Source: Niabella beijingensis | GTDB taxonomy: Bacteria > Bacteroidota > Bacteroidia > Chitinophagales > Chitinophagaceae | DNA: 64,000 bases | Assembly: GCF_020034665.1 (NCBI RefSeq) | Contig: NZ_JAIQDI010000001.1 | Location: 2,604,001-2,668,000, forward strand | Reading direction: 5' to 3' | Part shown: positions 52,128-61,751 of the stretch, one piece after another | Layout: each line of letters begins with the position of its first letter | Position numbering within the stretch: position 1 is the stretch's first letter | The notes under the pieces: generated by a model | Told to the model about the DNA's origin: nothing | What the model saw: only the letters and a program-made list of their open reading frames with translations | Database searches by the model: none | Translations under genes and position numbers: made by a program

Positions 52128-53582
52128 ATGAATCGTAATTTTAAATACAATCACCTGTTCATTTTTTTTATTGTCTTATTCGCATTGTCGTCCTGCAGTA
52201 AATTGCTCGAAGAGCATGCCAAAACACCGGCGGTCGAAAATTTCTACAATACCCAGGCCGAAGTAGAGGCTGCCATAGCGGCTATTTATCGCCCACTCCG
52301 GATCGATGCGTTTCCCAATTATTTTGCAACACTCGAGTGTCAGTCCGATTACAGTTACGGCCGGGGAAGCTGGGCACAGATGAACGAGTTCCAGGGCTTT
52401 AATGATGCAAATACTACACGGGTCGGAAGCTTCTGGGTAAGTTTTTATCTCGGTATCCGGAATGCCAACCTGGTGATCGGTAATGTTCCCAACGGTACGA
52501 TACTTAGTGATTCCGACAAGGGCCGGTATATTGGCGAAGCAAAATTTTTAAGAGCGTTTATCTACTTCCAGCTGGTAAGGAACTGGGGCGGTGTGGTACT
52601 GCGGACGGAAAAGAACCTGGATGTTCCGCCAGTGCCCAGGAGTACCGAGGCCGAAGTATATGATCTTATCCTGAGTGATCTGGCCGACGCGGAGACCAAC
52701 CTGCCGGATATGCCGGCAGCTGCAGGGCATCCCTCCAGATGGACTGCGAAAACACTCCTGGCGGATGTATACCTGCAACAGAAAAAATATGCGGAAGCAG
52801 CACAAAAATCAGATGAAGTGATCCAGTCCGGTAAGTACGCACTGGTACCCGTAACCAGCGCTGCCGAATACATCACCAAATTATTCGGACCGGAGGTGAT
52901 CACCTCTGCAGAAGATATACTATCGCTGAAATACATGCGGCTTGCCGGGCAGGGCAATAACATGCTCTGGATCACAAATCATCCCAGCTCCGGCCTGTTT
53001 CCGGCCGGCGGCGCTTATGCGATCTATAGTGATAAAACCAACCCCGTATATGCGGGCTGGGATGCTGCTGATAACCGCAAGGGGTTATGGGATAATATTA
53101 CTTTCGGTCTGGGGGCTAACACCCTGGTCAGCTCCAAGTACCAGGACAAAGACGCTGTAAGCAAGGACGGTGCGGGTACCGACCTGCCGGTATACCGGTA
53201 TTCGGAATTGTTGCTGCTCTACGCAGAAGCCGCTAATGAAGCCAGCAACGGGCCTACAGCTGCTGCTGTTGACGCCCTGAACCAGGTACACCGCAGGGCC
53301 TACGGATATGACCCCAAAGCGGCCTCCCCGGTCGATTTTAAAATAACGGATTACGACAAGACGGGTTTTCTGGCGCTGATCATGAAAGAGCGGGGATATG
53401 AATTCCAGTTTGAAGGAAAGCGCTGGCTGGAACTGAAACGGACCGGCAAGGCAGCCGAAATCATTAAGGCGGTAAAAAATATTACGATCGCAGAAAAAAA
53501 TTATCTCTGGCCGATCCCTTTGTCAGAGATGAACTACAATACCGCGCTCGATCCTGTTAAAGATCAGAACACCGGATATTAA
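52128..53582 (+). CDS. SusD/RagB-family surface lipoprotein
   Basis: A 484-residue protein with signal and lipobox (FALSSC), the cap of the SusCD pair that binds glycan at the surface. Family pattern: FYNTQAEVEAAIAAIYRPLR near the N-terminus, the TPR-rich core (GEAKFLRAFIYFQLVRNWGG, SEVYDLILSD-like AEVYDLILSDLADAETNL), RYSELLLLYAEAANEA, and the C-terminal RGYEFQFEGKRWLELKRTG and YLWPIPLSEMNYN. It follows SusC by 19 bp and precedes the FAD oxidoreductase by 155 bp. Specificity is unknown; the neighbouring rhamnosidase suggests a rhamnose-containing polysaccharide. Confidence 0.95.
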   Translation: MNRNFKYNHLFIFFIVLFALSSCSKLLEEHAKTPAVENFYNTQAEVEAAIAAIYRPLRIDAFPNYFATLECQSDYSYGRGSWAQMNEFQGFNDANTTRVGSFWVSFYLGIRNANLVIGNVPNGTILSDSDKGRYIGEAKFLRAFIYFQLVRNWGGVVLRTEKNLDVPPVPRSTEAEVYDLILSDLADAETNLPDMPAAAGHPSRWTAKTLLADVYLQQKKYAEAAQKSDEVIQSGKYALVPVTSAAEYITKLFGPEVITSAEDILSLKYMRLAGQGNNMLWITNHPSSGLFPAGGAYAIYSDKTNPVYAGWDAADNRKGLWDNITFGLGANTLVSSKYQDKDAVSKDGAGTDLPVYRYSELLLLYAEAANEASNGPTAAAVDALNQVHRRAYGYDPKAASPVDFKITDYDKTGFLALIMKERGYEFQFEGKRWLELKRTGKAAEIIKAVKNITIAEKNYLWPIPLSEMNYNTALDPVKDQNTGY

Positions 53583-53737
53583 AGCGATTAACGAATCCAT
53601 ATCTGCAGTCTGCATTACCGGGCAGTACCGTTGCCGGAGGATACCGGATCCGAAGCCGGTCTGAAACCGATCGGGCGATGCATGCGCATCAGCACCGGTT
53701 GAACGATAAACAAATTTTCAACGTATAAAACTGAAAC

Positions 53738-55396
53738 ATGAAAGATCAAAATAAAAAAAGCCGTCGTCATTTTATCCGTACCGCCGCTGTGGCAGCCACC
53801 GTTGTTCCTGGTTTGTGTGCTGTGCCCGGAGCAGGCGCCACCGCATTTTTCCTGGAGCTGACCGGGTGGCAGGCGGCCTTTGACATTGTTGTTTACGGGG
53901 CCACGCCCGCGGGTATTACAGCGGCCGTTGCGGCGGCTCGCGAAGGGCGGTCTGTTGCCCTGATCGAACCATTGGCGATTGCCGGCGGAATGATGAGCGG
54001 AGGACTGGCATTCAGCGATTCCAACCAGATGTTCCGTTCCATGCTTGGCGGCCTTTTTGAAGAATTTCATCAGCGGGTGGAAAAAGTATATGCAGACCGC
54101 GGCATTGTGCTGAACTACCGTGTGCAGGAAAAAGATACCAGGCACTGGACCTATGAGCCTCATGTGGCGGAACTTGTTTTTAACGGCCTTTTAAAAGAGG
54201 CCGGCGTGCAGGTGTTCCTTAATGAAACACTGACAACCGTAACCACCAGACGGAAAGCCATTGAACAGCTTAAAACAACATCCGGAAAATCGTATAAAGG
54301 AACAGTCTTTATCGACGCCAGCTATGAAGGCGATCTGATGGCTGCCGCAAAAGTAAGCTACCGGGTGGGGCGTGAAAGCCGGGAAGAGTTTGGAGAATCA
54401 CTTGCGGGGGCGGCGTATCCAAAGCAGGCCGTGGCAGCGATGGCATTGAATGCGCAGCAAAAACCGCTGCCCCTGATCAGCGGCACCACCCTGCCCGCAG
54501 CAGGTGCCGGCGATCATCGCATCATGACCTACAGTTTCCGTCTCTGTTTGTCGGAAGATCCTGCCAACAGCGTTCCCTTTACTGCGCCGGAGGGATATGA
54601 TGCCGACCGGTATGAACTGTTCCGCCGGTATTACAGGATCGCCCCTGAAAGCGGCATCCCGCTTGATCTCTATCCCATTCCGGGCAACAAACTGGACGGG
54701 AACAATGGCATCGGCCGGCAATTGTCCAGTGGTCTTGTGGGGGAGAACTGGGATTATCCGGATGCCGGTCCGCAGCGCAGAAAGGAAATATGGAAGCAGC
54801 ATGTTACTTATACACAGGGTCTCCTGTATTTTCTGATGACGGACCCGGCAGTTCCGGAGGCAGTAAGAATGCGGATGAAAAAAATGGGATACGCCAAAGA
54901 TGAGTTTGCCCTGTACGATCATTTTCCACCGGTGCTGTATGTACGCGAAGCCCGGCGGATGGAGGGTGCGTATTTCCTGACACAAAAAGACATCCTGGAA
55001 AATAAAGAAAAGCCGGATCCGATCGGCGTGGGCTCCTTCCCCATCGACTCGCACGATTGTCAGCGTATTGCAACTCCCGGCGGCGGGTTCATAAATGAAG
55101 GAACCATTTTCCCGGCAGAGACGCGGGTCGGGGCGCGGGGGATCGCCTACCAGATCCCCTATCGCTGTATGCTGCCGAAAGCGGAGGAATGTACCAATCT
55201 GCTGGTTCCGGTTTGCGCCTCGTCTTCACATGTGGCCTTCAGTTCTTTGCGGGTAGAGCCGGCCTGGATGGTAATGGGAGAAAGTGCCGGCATTGCCGCA
55301 GCCGTAGCTGTTGAGAACCGGGTCACCGTACAAAAAGTGGATACAACACAGCTGGCCACCCGGCTGAAAGCAAAAGGACAGGTGCTTCATTTTTAA
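53738..55396 (+). CDS. Tat-exported FAD-dependent oxidoreductase
   Basis: A 552-residue protein. The N-terminus carries a twin-arginine signal (KSRRHFIRTAAVAATVVPGL). The FAD-binding Rossmann fold follows (FDIVVYGATPAGITAAVAAA, VALIEPLAIAGGMMSGGLAF), and the length and C-terminal pattern fit the FAD_oxidored (PF12831) family, including RMEGAYFLTQKDILENKE and LRVEPAWMVMGESAGIAAAV. Such enzymes are frequent companions of glycosidases in utilization loci, but their reaction is mostly unknown; a role in modifying or oxidising sugar residues is inference. The next gene starts 90 bp on. Confidence 0.85.
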   Translation: MKDQNKKSRRHFIRTAAVAATVVPGLCAVPGAGATAFFLELTGWQAAFDIVVYGATPAGITAAVAAAREGRSVALIEPLAIAGGMMSGGLAFSDSNQMFRSMLGGLFEEFHQRVEKVYADRGIVLNYRVQEKDTRHWTYEPHVAELVFNGLLKEAGVQVFLNETLTTVTTRRKAIEQLKTTSGKSYKGTVFIDASYEGDLMAAAKVSYRVGRESREEFGESLAGAAYPKQAVAAMALNAQQKPLPLISGTTLPAAGAGDHRIMTYSFRLCLSEDPANSVPFTAPEGYDADRYELFRRYYRIAPESGIPLDLYPIPGNKLDGNNGIGRQLSSGLVGENWDYPDAGPQRRKEIWKQHVTYTQGLLYFLMTDPAVPEAVRMRMKKMGYAKDEFALYDHFPPVLYVREARRMEGAYFLTQKDILENKEKPDPIGVGSFPIDSHDCQRIATPGGGFINEGTIFPAETRVGARGIAYQIPYRCMLPKAEECTNLLVPVCASSSHVAFSSLRVEPAWMVMGESAGIAAAVAVENRVTVQKVDTTQLATRLKAKGQVLHF

Positions 55397-55486
55397 CGGG
55401 ACAATTAATATCTTTCCGGGTAGATCTGCCTGGGTTGTACTTGCTGTTCCGGGATCAGGAGCGGGCCAGGCGTATATAATCAATAT

Positions 55487-57775
55487 ATGGTACGTTACAA
55501 TTTATGGTTACTGGCCGGACTGTTTCTGGCAACGAGTACAAGGGCACAGAAAAATGCGGCTCCGTCGGAATTGCGGGTAGACCTGGTTTGCCATGCAGAC
55601 AAAGTAGGGCAGAATGGTTTTGTTACAGATCGCAACCTGGAACAGGCAAGACTGGAGCCGGCCGTTTTTCAGACAGCGCGTATTGCCAGTAAAAAGCCTT
55701 CATTTTCCTGGATCATGAACAGCAGAAAATCGGGGGCCCGTCAAACGGCCTACCAGGTGCTGGTGGCATCTTCGGTTCAGCAGCTCCGGTCGGGCACGGG
55801 CAATATCTGGAACTCGGGCAAGGTAAGCACCTCCCGTCAACTGGGAGTTGCTTACGCAGGAAAAGAGCTGCACCCCAATACGGTGTATTACTGGATGGTA
55901 CGGTTGTGGGACGAAAAGGGTATGCCCACAGCGTTTTCCGCGCCGGCTGCTTTTCTTACCGACAGCCTATTAAAGCCCTTTGAGGTACCCCGTGTGCCGC
56001 TTGTAAAAACGGTGCAGCAACCGCAGGAAAGCAGGACGCTGGATAAAGGGAATTTATTTTATGATTTTGGAAAGGCGGCATTCGGGCAGCTTGGTCTGAT
56101 GGTGGATGCAGCCGGAGACCAGGATACACTGCGGATCCATGTGGGAGAAGCTGTTGACGGAAGCGGCGCCGTTGAAAGAAAGCCGAAAGGAACGATCCGG
56201 TACCGCTTGCTGACCCTGCCATTAAAAAAAGGATTGCACCGCTATGATCCGGTTTTTCCCGCCGATGCGCGCAATACGGGCAGCAAGGCCATACCTATGC
56301 CGGGATATATCGGTGAGGTATATCCCTTCCGTTATGTGGAAGTGGAACGAACAGCGCCTTCGGTAACTATAAAATCACTGCAGCGACAGGCGGTGAATTA
56401 TCCGTTTGATGATGATGCGGCTGTATTTGAAAGTTCCGATACCCTGATCAACCGGATCTGGGAGTTGTGCAGGTACACGATCAAGGCCACCAGCTTTACC
56501 GGGTTATATGTGGATGGAGACCGCGAGCGGATCCCGTACGAGGCGGATGCGCTTATTAACCAGCTCTCGCATTATGCAGTGGACGCGGAATTCAATATGG
56601 CCCGGCGCTCGCTGACCTATCTGGTCTATAATGCCACCTGGCCTACGGAATGGTCCCTGCAGAACCTGCTGATCGCCTGGAATGATTATCTGTATTCGGG
56701 AGACATCCGCACCGTTAAAATGCTCTACCAGGAACTGAAGCCCAAATTATTACTGGCATTGGCCCGGCCGGACGGACTGATCAGCACCCGTACCGGTAAA
56801 CAGGACAGTGCTTTCGCAAGGTCGATACACCTGAGCAGCTTTGATGGCAACGTGGTGCTGAAGGATATTGTGGACTGGCCGCAAAAAGGTGGGTTTGGGT
56901 TGCCGCCCTCGGCCCCGGGAGAATCGGACAGTTTTGTATTCACGGATTATAATTCGGTGGTGAATGCCTTTCATTATGAGGCATTGGTCTGTATGAAAAA
57001 GCTGGCGCTGGCTTTGGGCGAACAAACGGATGCCCGTTTTTATGAAGCGCGTGCAGCCGGCGTAAAACAATCATTCGGGCGCAGCTTTATTGATCCGGAT
57101 TCGGGAATTGTAAAGGACGGGGAGAACACCGGACACAGCTCGCTGCATGCCAATATGATGGCGCTGGCTTTTGGCCTTGTGCCGGAACAGCATAAGGCTG
57201 CGGTACGTTCCTATATCCGCAAAAAAGGAATGGCCTGCAGTGTATATGGCGCCCAGTTTTTGCTGAGCGCACTGTATGATGCCGGGGAAGCCGCTTATGG
57301 ACTGGAGTTGCTGACAGCAACCGGCAAACGCAGCTGGTACAATATGTTGCGTACGGGTGCTACAATGACAACCGAAGCATGGGATACGGAATATAAAAAT
57401 AACCAGGACTGGAATCATGCCTGGGGCAGTGCCCCGGCTAATATTATTGTAAGCCGGCTGATGGGCATTACGCCCCTGTCTCCGGCCTTTGGTCTTATAC
57501 AAATAAAACCACAGCCGGGACCGCTTCGCCGGGCTCAGTTGCAGCTGCCTACGCTGCGCGGAAGGGTACACGTTTCTTTTGACAATATTACAGCATCCTT
57601 CCATATGGAAACCCTCCTGCCTGCCAATACCCGGGGTGTGATTTATTTGCCTAAACGGTCAGACTCGGACCAGGTGTTCCAAAACGGGAAAAAGATCAGT
57701 GCTGCATCCGATGGCGATTTCTGGTTTGTTAAGGATGTACCATCCGGAGCGGCGACCTGGACCGTGAATTATTAG
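55487..57775 (+). CDS. GH78-like alpha-L-rhamnosidase
   Basis: A 762-residue secreted enzyme with signal MVRYNLWLLAGLFLATSTRA then Q. N-terminal fibronectin-like domain about 55-165 (RQTAYQVLVASSVQQLRSGT, NTVYYWMVRLWDEKG), a beta-sandwich, then an (alpha/alpha)6 barrel about 340-680. Catalytic region: VDGDRERIPYEADALIN, which aligns with the Asp/Glu/Asp acid cluster of GH78 with the correct 7-residue spacing between the general acid Glu and the second Asp; and TTEAWDTEYKNNQDWNHAWG, providing the proposed general base Glu. It hydrolyses terminal L-rhamnosyl bonds. It completes the SusCD-oxidoreductase set, 90 bp after the oxidoreductase. Confidence 0.88.
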   Translation: MVRYNLWLLAGLFLATSTRAQKNAAPSELRVDLVCHADKVGQNGFVTDRNLEQARLEPAVFQTARIASKKPSFSWIMNSRKSGARQTAYQVLVASSVQQLRSGTGNIWNSGKVSTSRQLGVAYAGKELHPNTVYYWMVRLWDEKGMPTAFSAPAAFLTDSLLKPFEVPRVPLVKTVQQPQESRTLDKGNLFYDFGKAAFGQLGLMVDAAGDQDTLRIHVGEAVDGSGAVERKPKGTIRYRLLTLPLKKGLHRYDPVFPADARNTGSKAIPMPGYIGEVYPFRYVEVERTAPSVTIKSLQRQAVNYPFDDDAAVFESSDTLINRIWELCRYTIKATSFTGLYVDGDRERIPYEADALINQLSHYAVDAEFNMARRSLTYLVYNATWPTEWSLQNLLIAWNDYLYSGDIRTVKMLYQELKPKLLLALARPDGLISTRTGKQDSAFARSIHLSSFDGNVVLKDIVDWPQKGGFGLPPSAPGESDSFVFTDYNSVVNAFHYEALVCMKKLALALGEQTDARFYEARAAGVKQSFGRSFIDPDSGIVKDGENTGHSSLHANMMALAFGLVPEQHKAAVRSYIRKKGMACSVYGAQFLLSALYDAGEAAYGLELLTATGKRSWYNMLRTGATMTTEAWDTEYKNNQDWNHAWGSAPANIIVSRLMGITPLSPAFGLIQIKPQPGPLRRAQLQLPTLRGRVHVSFDNITASFHMETLLPANTRGVIYLPKRSDSDQVFQNGKKISAASDGDFWFVKDVPSGAATWTVNY

Positions 57776-58069
57776 AAATATGGAAGGGTGCATTTCTTCC
57801 ATGACCCGGCCCTGTTTTTGAGTCATACAGTTGCAAGGAATGATTGTCTTTAAAAAAAGAATTGGATACTATTATTATTTTTCGTTTCATCAGAAAATAT
57901 AAAAAACTGTTCAGGATAGCAATGTATGCATTGTAACAACATCTGATGTTTAAACAGTGAAACCCGCTGCAGTGGCTGATTGCGCTGTTATTTACTGGCC
58001 GGTCTGTGCAGCAATTATTTTCTTTCCAGTATTTCCCGATTTCGTAACAGATAAAGAGAAACATACTTT

Positions 58070-58077
58070 TAGTTTTG
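58070..58077 (+). promoter_or_regulatory. -7 promoter element of the siderophore receptor gene
   Basis: TAGTTTTG matches TAnnTTTG exactly. The predicted transcript start is near 58084, leaving a leader of about 38 nt. No clean TTG at -33. Confidence 0.5.
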
Positions 58078-58082
58078 CACCG

Positions 58083-58100
58083 CCTTACCAGACGGTAAGG
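58083..58100 (+). other. hairpin at the predicted transcript start
   Basis: CCTTACC (58083-58089) and GGTAAGG (58094-58100) are perfect inverse copies around AGAC. It sits between the -7 element and the ribosome-binding AGAAAGG. It may be an operator or a 5' mRNA stem. Confidence 0.5.
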
Positions 58101-58121
58101 GTTTACCAAAAGAAAGGTGCT

Positions 58122-60509
58122 ATGTTTAAACAAAAAGTCATAAAATTATCTGTTGTATTATTTTGTGCCGTGCTGGTTTCAGCATTGGCAAATCGTGTAG
58201 TTGCCCAGGCAAAACAGACGGGTGTGATAGAAGGCCGGATATTGAGTGCTGATAATCAGCCGCAGGAAAATGTTATTGTGGTGCTGATGCCTTCAGAACG
58301 GCAAACCATGTCGGATGACAATGGTCATTTTGAATTCAGAAATATACCCTACGGCCAGTATACGGTTTCCGTTAAGTCGCTTGGAGTAACGGCATCACCT
58401 GTATCGGTGGAGCTGAATGCCGGTAAGGCAGCAGCAGCCGACATCCTGCTGGAGGAGAATGCCAGTGTGTTGGACCGGGTGGTGGTGTCTTCCTCTTACC
58501 GCCATGTCAACAAAAACAGTACCCAGGTAGCAAGGATGCCGCTTACCTATATTGAGAACCCGCAAAACTATGCTGTGGTTCCTAAAGAGCTGCTTCAAAC
58601 GCAGTTGGTGACTACTACAGAGCAGGCCCTGCTTAATATTCCGGGTGTAAGCAATATGTCCGTTGCCGGTGGAAGCGGCGGGTCTACGCTCACTTTCAAG
58701 TCACGCGGTTTTGCGAATGGCTCCGTTATGTACCGGAACGGTGTATCCACCGGGTATGTTGCATTGACAGACCTGTTCAACATCGAACGGATCGAAGCTA
58801 TAAAGGGCCCCTCCTCCACACTGTTCGGCGGCAACCAGGGCGCTTCCTATGGCGGTGTGTACAACATGATCACCCGGAAGCCGCTGGAAGTAAAGCGGGG
58901 AGAAGTCTCCTTTACCACAGGTAGCTATGAAATGGCGCGGGGAACAGTGGACTATAACACACCATTGAACGAAGACAAAACGGCCCTGCTGAGGTTAAAC
59001 GCTGTTTACGACAACCGGAACACCTTCCAGGAACTTTTGCAGAACAATATCGGCATCGCTCCATCACTGCTGATCAAAGCTACAGACCGGCTTACGCTGC
59101 ATTTTGACGGCTATTATTATCATAGTGCCCGACCTATTGTGTTATTCGGGTTCAATGCGCCTCCGGGCGCCACGGGCACCAGTTCCTATGAAGGCAATGT
59201 CAAGGATCTCGGCCTGGACCCCAAAAATCCTTACTTCAACCCGGACTTTAACAGCAAACAGCAAACACTCGCTGTTAGCGGTCAGGCCGAATATAAATTG
59301 TCGGACAAATGGCTTTCCCAAACTAATTTCTCCATTGCCAGAAGTAATAATGAAACACACTATATATCGCTGCGAGCAGACAAAAAAACAACTGAAGACA
59401 CTACAAGAATTTACAGAAGCATCCTTGAGATGCCTTACAGCCAGCTGTACACACAACAACTCCAGCAGAACTTTATCGGCGACTTTAAGATCGGCAGCCT
59501 GAACAATAAATTGCTGATCGGGTTGGATTATTTTAAAACAAATGTAGGTTCCGCAAGGGCGTCATTAACATATGATACCATTCTAACTACAGCTACAGCC
59601 GCACAAATGATGATTAAAAAATCTAAAGTGGACAGTCTTGCTGTAAGAGCCCCTTATTCCATAGCCAATAAAAGGGATATTGCCAATAATTACGGCGCAT
59701 ATATTTCTGATGCACTGAACATCACAGACCGGCTGTTGATAATGGCGAGTCTTCGCGTTAACAGGTTTGTTTCAAAAAGTGCTGATTATATGCAGACCTC
59801 TTATTCACCCAAGCTCGGCATCTCTTATCAGATCATCCGGAATGCCCTTTCCGTATATGCCAATTACAATAACGGCTATAATAATGTTAACCAGACCGAT
59901 TCCCTGGGCAACCTGCTGAAGCCGGAATATGCCAACCAGCTGGAAGGAGGTCTGAAATTCGATGTATTGCAACATCGGCTTACCGGTACCATAAGTGTAT
60001 ATGACATCAAAGTTAAAAATAAGGTCCGGGCAGTAGCAGATTACTATGTGCAGGACAACACACAGCGAAGCCGTGGTGTAGATGTAGATATTCTGGCGAA
60101 TCCCGTGGCTGGCCTCAATATTGCAATGGGCTATGGTTACAATGATATCCGTTATACGAAGTTCAGCGATCCTAAACGTAGAGAACGCGTTGAGGGAAAT
60201 ACGGTAGAAGGTTCTCCATACCATGCAGGAAATATATGGGGAACCTATCAGTTTACTTCCGGAAGATTGAAAGGCGTTGGATTGGGTGCCGGCGGAAATG
60301 GGCAAAGCCGGTCTTTTACGAATGATGATAACACAATAGTATTAGACGGGTTCTTTGTTTACGGAGCCAGCCTGTTCTACAATGCGCTTAAATTCAGGAT
60401 AGGGGCTAAAATTGATAACATCGCCAATAAAAAATACTTTACTTATAATTCCTGGCTGTTCCCCGGGCAACCCAGGATGCTCTCCTTTAATGTTACGTAT
60501 CGTTTCTAA
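58122..60509 (+). CDS. TonB-dependent siderophore receptor
   Basis: A 795-residue outer-membrane receptor. The ATG at 58122, preceded by AGAAAGG, begins the signal MFKQKVIKLSVVLFCAVLVS; the open frame extends 165 bp further upstream but that part is not protein-like. After a carboxypeptidase-regulatory domain (VIEGRILSADNQPQENVIVV) come the plug motifs NIPGVSNMSVAGGSGGSTLT, FKSRGFANGSVMYRNGV, RIEAIKGPSSTLFGGNQGAS and YNMITRKPL, as in the FhuA/ferrichrome-type siderophore receptor subgroup. The C-terminus ends FNVTYRF with the terminal Phe needed for barrel assembly. It is first in an operon with a PepSY protein and an esterase. Confidence 0.93.
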   Translation: MFKQKVIKLSVVLFCAVLVSALANRVVAQAKQTGVIEGRILSADNQPQENVIVVLMPSERQTMSDDNGHFEFRNIPYGQYTVSVKSLGVTASPVSVELNAGKAAAADILLEENASVLDRVVVSSSYRHVNKNSTQVARMPLTYIENPQNYAVVPKELLQTQLVTTTEQALLNIPGVSNMSVAGGSGGSTLTFKSRGFANGSVMYRNGVSTGYVALTDLFNIERIEAIKGPSSTLFGGNQGASYGGVYNMITRKPLEVKRGEVSFTTGSYEMARGTVDYNTPLNEDKTALLRLNAVYDNRNTFQELLQNNIGIAPSLLIKATDRLTLHFDGYYYHSARPIVLFGFNAPPGATGTSSYEGNVKDLGLDPKNPYFNPDFNSKQQTLAVSGQAEYKLSDKWLSQTNFSIARSNNETHYISLRADKKTTEDTTRIYRSILEMPYSQLYTQQLQQNFIGDFKIGSLNNKLLIGLDYFKTNVGSARASLTYDTILTTATAAQMMIKKSKVDSLAVRAPYSIANKRDIANNYGAYISDALNITDRLLIMASLRVNRFVSKSADYMQTSYSPKLGISYQIIRNALSVYANYNNGYNNVNQTDSLGNLLKPEYANQLEGGLKFDVLQHRLTGTISVYDIKVKNKVRAVADYYVQDNTQRSRGVDVDILANPVAGLNIAMGYGYNDIRYTKFSDPKRRERVEGNTVEGSPYHAGNIWGTYQFTSGRLKGVGLGAGGNGQSRSFTNDDNTIVLDGFFVYGASLFYNALKFRIGAKIDNIANKKYFTYNSWLFPGQPRMLSFNVTYRF

Positions 60510-60577
60510 AATAGAATCGGTATTCCACAGCATAAGCAAAACCGCAGGTTGCGATTATGCCGCTTAATCCATACAGC

Positions 60578-61741
60578 ATGAACAAAAGCAGAAAAACAAA
60601 AAAGAAATCGCTGTTCAGGCGAATGGTAGCCTGGATACATCTTTGGCCGAGTATCGTATCGGGAATTATCCTGGTGTTTGTATGCCTTACAGGAACGGTT
60701 ATTGTGTATGGTGATGAGATCATGGACCTTACTGCGGGTGATGCAAAGTATGTGACCCCTTCGGGCGACCCGAGGATCTCTTCGGAACAGATCAATGAGA
60801 ATCTTAAAAAACAGTACCCGGGCTATATGGTTTCCGAGTATGTCTTTTTTAAGGACCCCGCCAGAAGCATCCGTATCCGGGCATTCAATCCGAAAGGCCC
60901 GTCGCTGGTCATGATCTATATGGATCCCTATTCGGGAAAAGTACTGAAGAAAGATACCTCCATCTACTTTTTTTTCGTAACCGCCCATCTTCACGCATCC
61001 TTCCTGGCGGGGGAGGCGGGGCATTGGGTAGTAGCCATTGCTACGATCATATTTACCATAAGTTGCCTGACCGGACTGATACTCTGGTGGCCCAAACGAT
61101 GGAACAGGGCTACAAGACAGGCCAGCTTTACCATCCGCTGGAAAGCGCGGTTTAAACGGCTGAATTACGACCTGCACAATGTTTACGGATTTTATTCGCT
61201 GATCATTTGCCTGGTGTTGAGTGGGAGCGGACTGATCATTTTTTTTGAAAGCCTGATGAACACCACCATCCGGCTTTCCGGAGGAAACCTCCGCGACCTC
61301 ACAGAGGTCGTGCCCCGGCAGGACAGCACAAAAGTATCGCTGGATATGGTTCCGTTCGCATATAAAGTGCTGGAAACAGATCACCCGGATAAGGAGTCAG
61401 TAAGTATCTGGAACTACGACCAGAAAAAACTGGGGGCATTTATTTTTACCTCGGGTAACGTAGGACTGAAAAGCATCTCCGACGCGGATATCGCCGTTTA
61501 TGACCGGTATAGCGGACAAAAAATTGACATCCCTGCCGGCTCCCTCCGGCATAGAAAAACAGAGAACATCGTGTGGCAGCTGCATATGGGTCAATGGTGG
61601 GGACAGCTGGGCAAACTGTCCACGTTCCTGGCAGGGATCATTGCCACCTCCCTGCCCATAACAGGATTTCTGATCTGGTGGGGACGCCGGAACAAGAAAA
61701 AGAAGCCGGTCAGAAAAATGGCCGCTGCCGTAACCGCCTGA
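60578..61741 (+). CDS. PepSY-domain membrane protein (iron-reductase-like)
   Basis: A 387-residue protein with four predicted membrane helices: about 18-40 (IHLWPSIVSGIILVFVCLTG), 140-165 (VVAIATIIFTISCLTGLILW), 190-215 (FYSLIICLVLSGSGLIIFFE) and 340-370 (LAGIIATSLPITGFLIWWGR). Conserved His residues lie beside the helices (HLHASF, HNVYGF, WQLHMGQWWGQ) and could ligate heme. PepSY-associated proteins of this layout sit beside siderophore receptors and are thought to reduce or release iron from siderophores. The start is taken at 60578; an in-frame ATG at 60557 adds seven residues. The esterase gene follows 10 bp after its stop. Confidence 0.85.
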   Translation: MNKSRKTKKKSLFRRMVAWIHLWPSIVSGIILVFVCLTGTVIVYGDEIMDLTAGDAKYVTPSGDPRISSEQINENLKKQYPGYMVSEYVFFKDPARSIRIRAFNPKGPSLVMIYMDPYSGKVLKKDTSIYFFFVTAHLHASFLAGEAGHWVVAIATIIFTISCLTGLILWWPKRWNRATRQASFTIRWKARFKRLNYDLHNVYGFYSLIICLVLSGSGLIIFFESLMNTTIRLSGGNLRDLTEVVPRQDSTKVSLDMVPFAYKVLETDHPDKESVSIWNYDQKKLGAFIFTSGNVGLKSISDADIAVYDRYSGQKIDIPAGSLRHRKTENIVWQLHMGQWWGQLGKLSTFLAGIIATSLPITGFLIWWGRRNKKKKPVRKMAAAVTA

Positions 61742-61751
61742 AAAAACAACA

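Larger units (their letters stand above)
57776..58121. other. spacer between the utilization locus and the siderophore operon
   Basis: 346 bp. A hairpin ATGGAAG/CTTCCAT (57780-57802) lies just after the rhamnosidase stop but has no T-run, so termination there is uncertain. The right part holds the promoter element and hairpin at 58070-58100. No coding frame is credible. Confidence 0.5.

Noticed and set aside
54398..55054. Minus-strand open frame of 218 codons inside the FAD oxidoreductase gene
   Set aside because: Shadow of a well-supported gene; no start context and no domain pattern.
57839..57851. Weak Fur-box-like sequence upstream of the siderophore receptor
   Set aside because: About 10 of 13 core bases match, it is not palindromic on the right side, and it lies about 270 bp from the start, far beyond the likely promoter.
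60506..61384. Minus-strand open frame of 292 codons opposite the PepSY gene
   Set aside because: Cys/His-rich shadow composition and complete overlap with the conserved PepSY gene.
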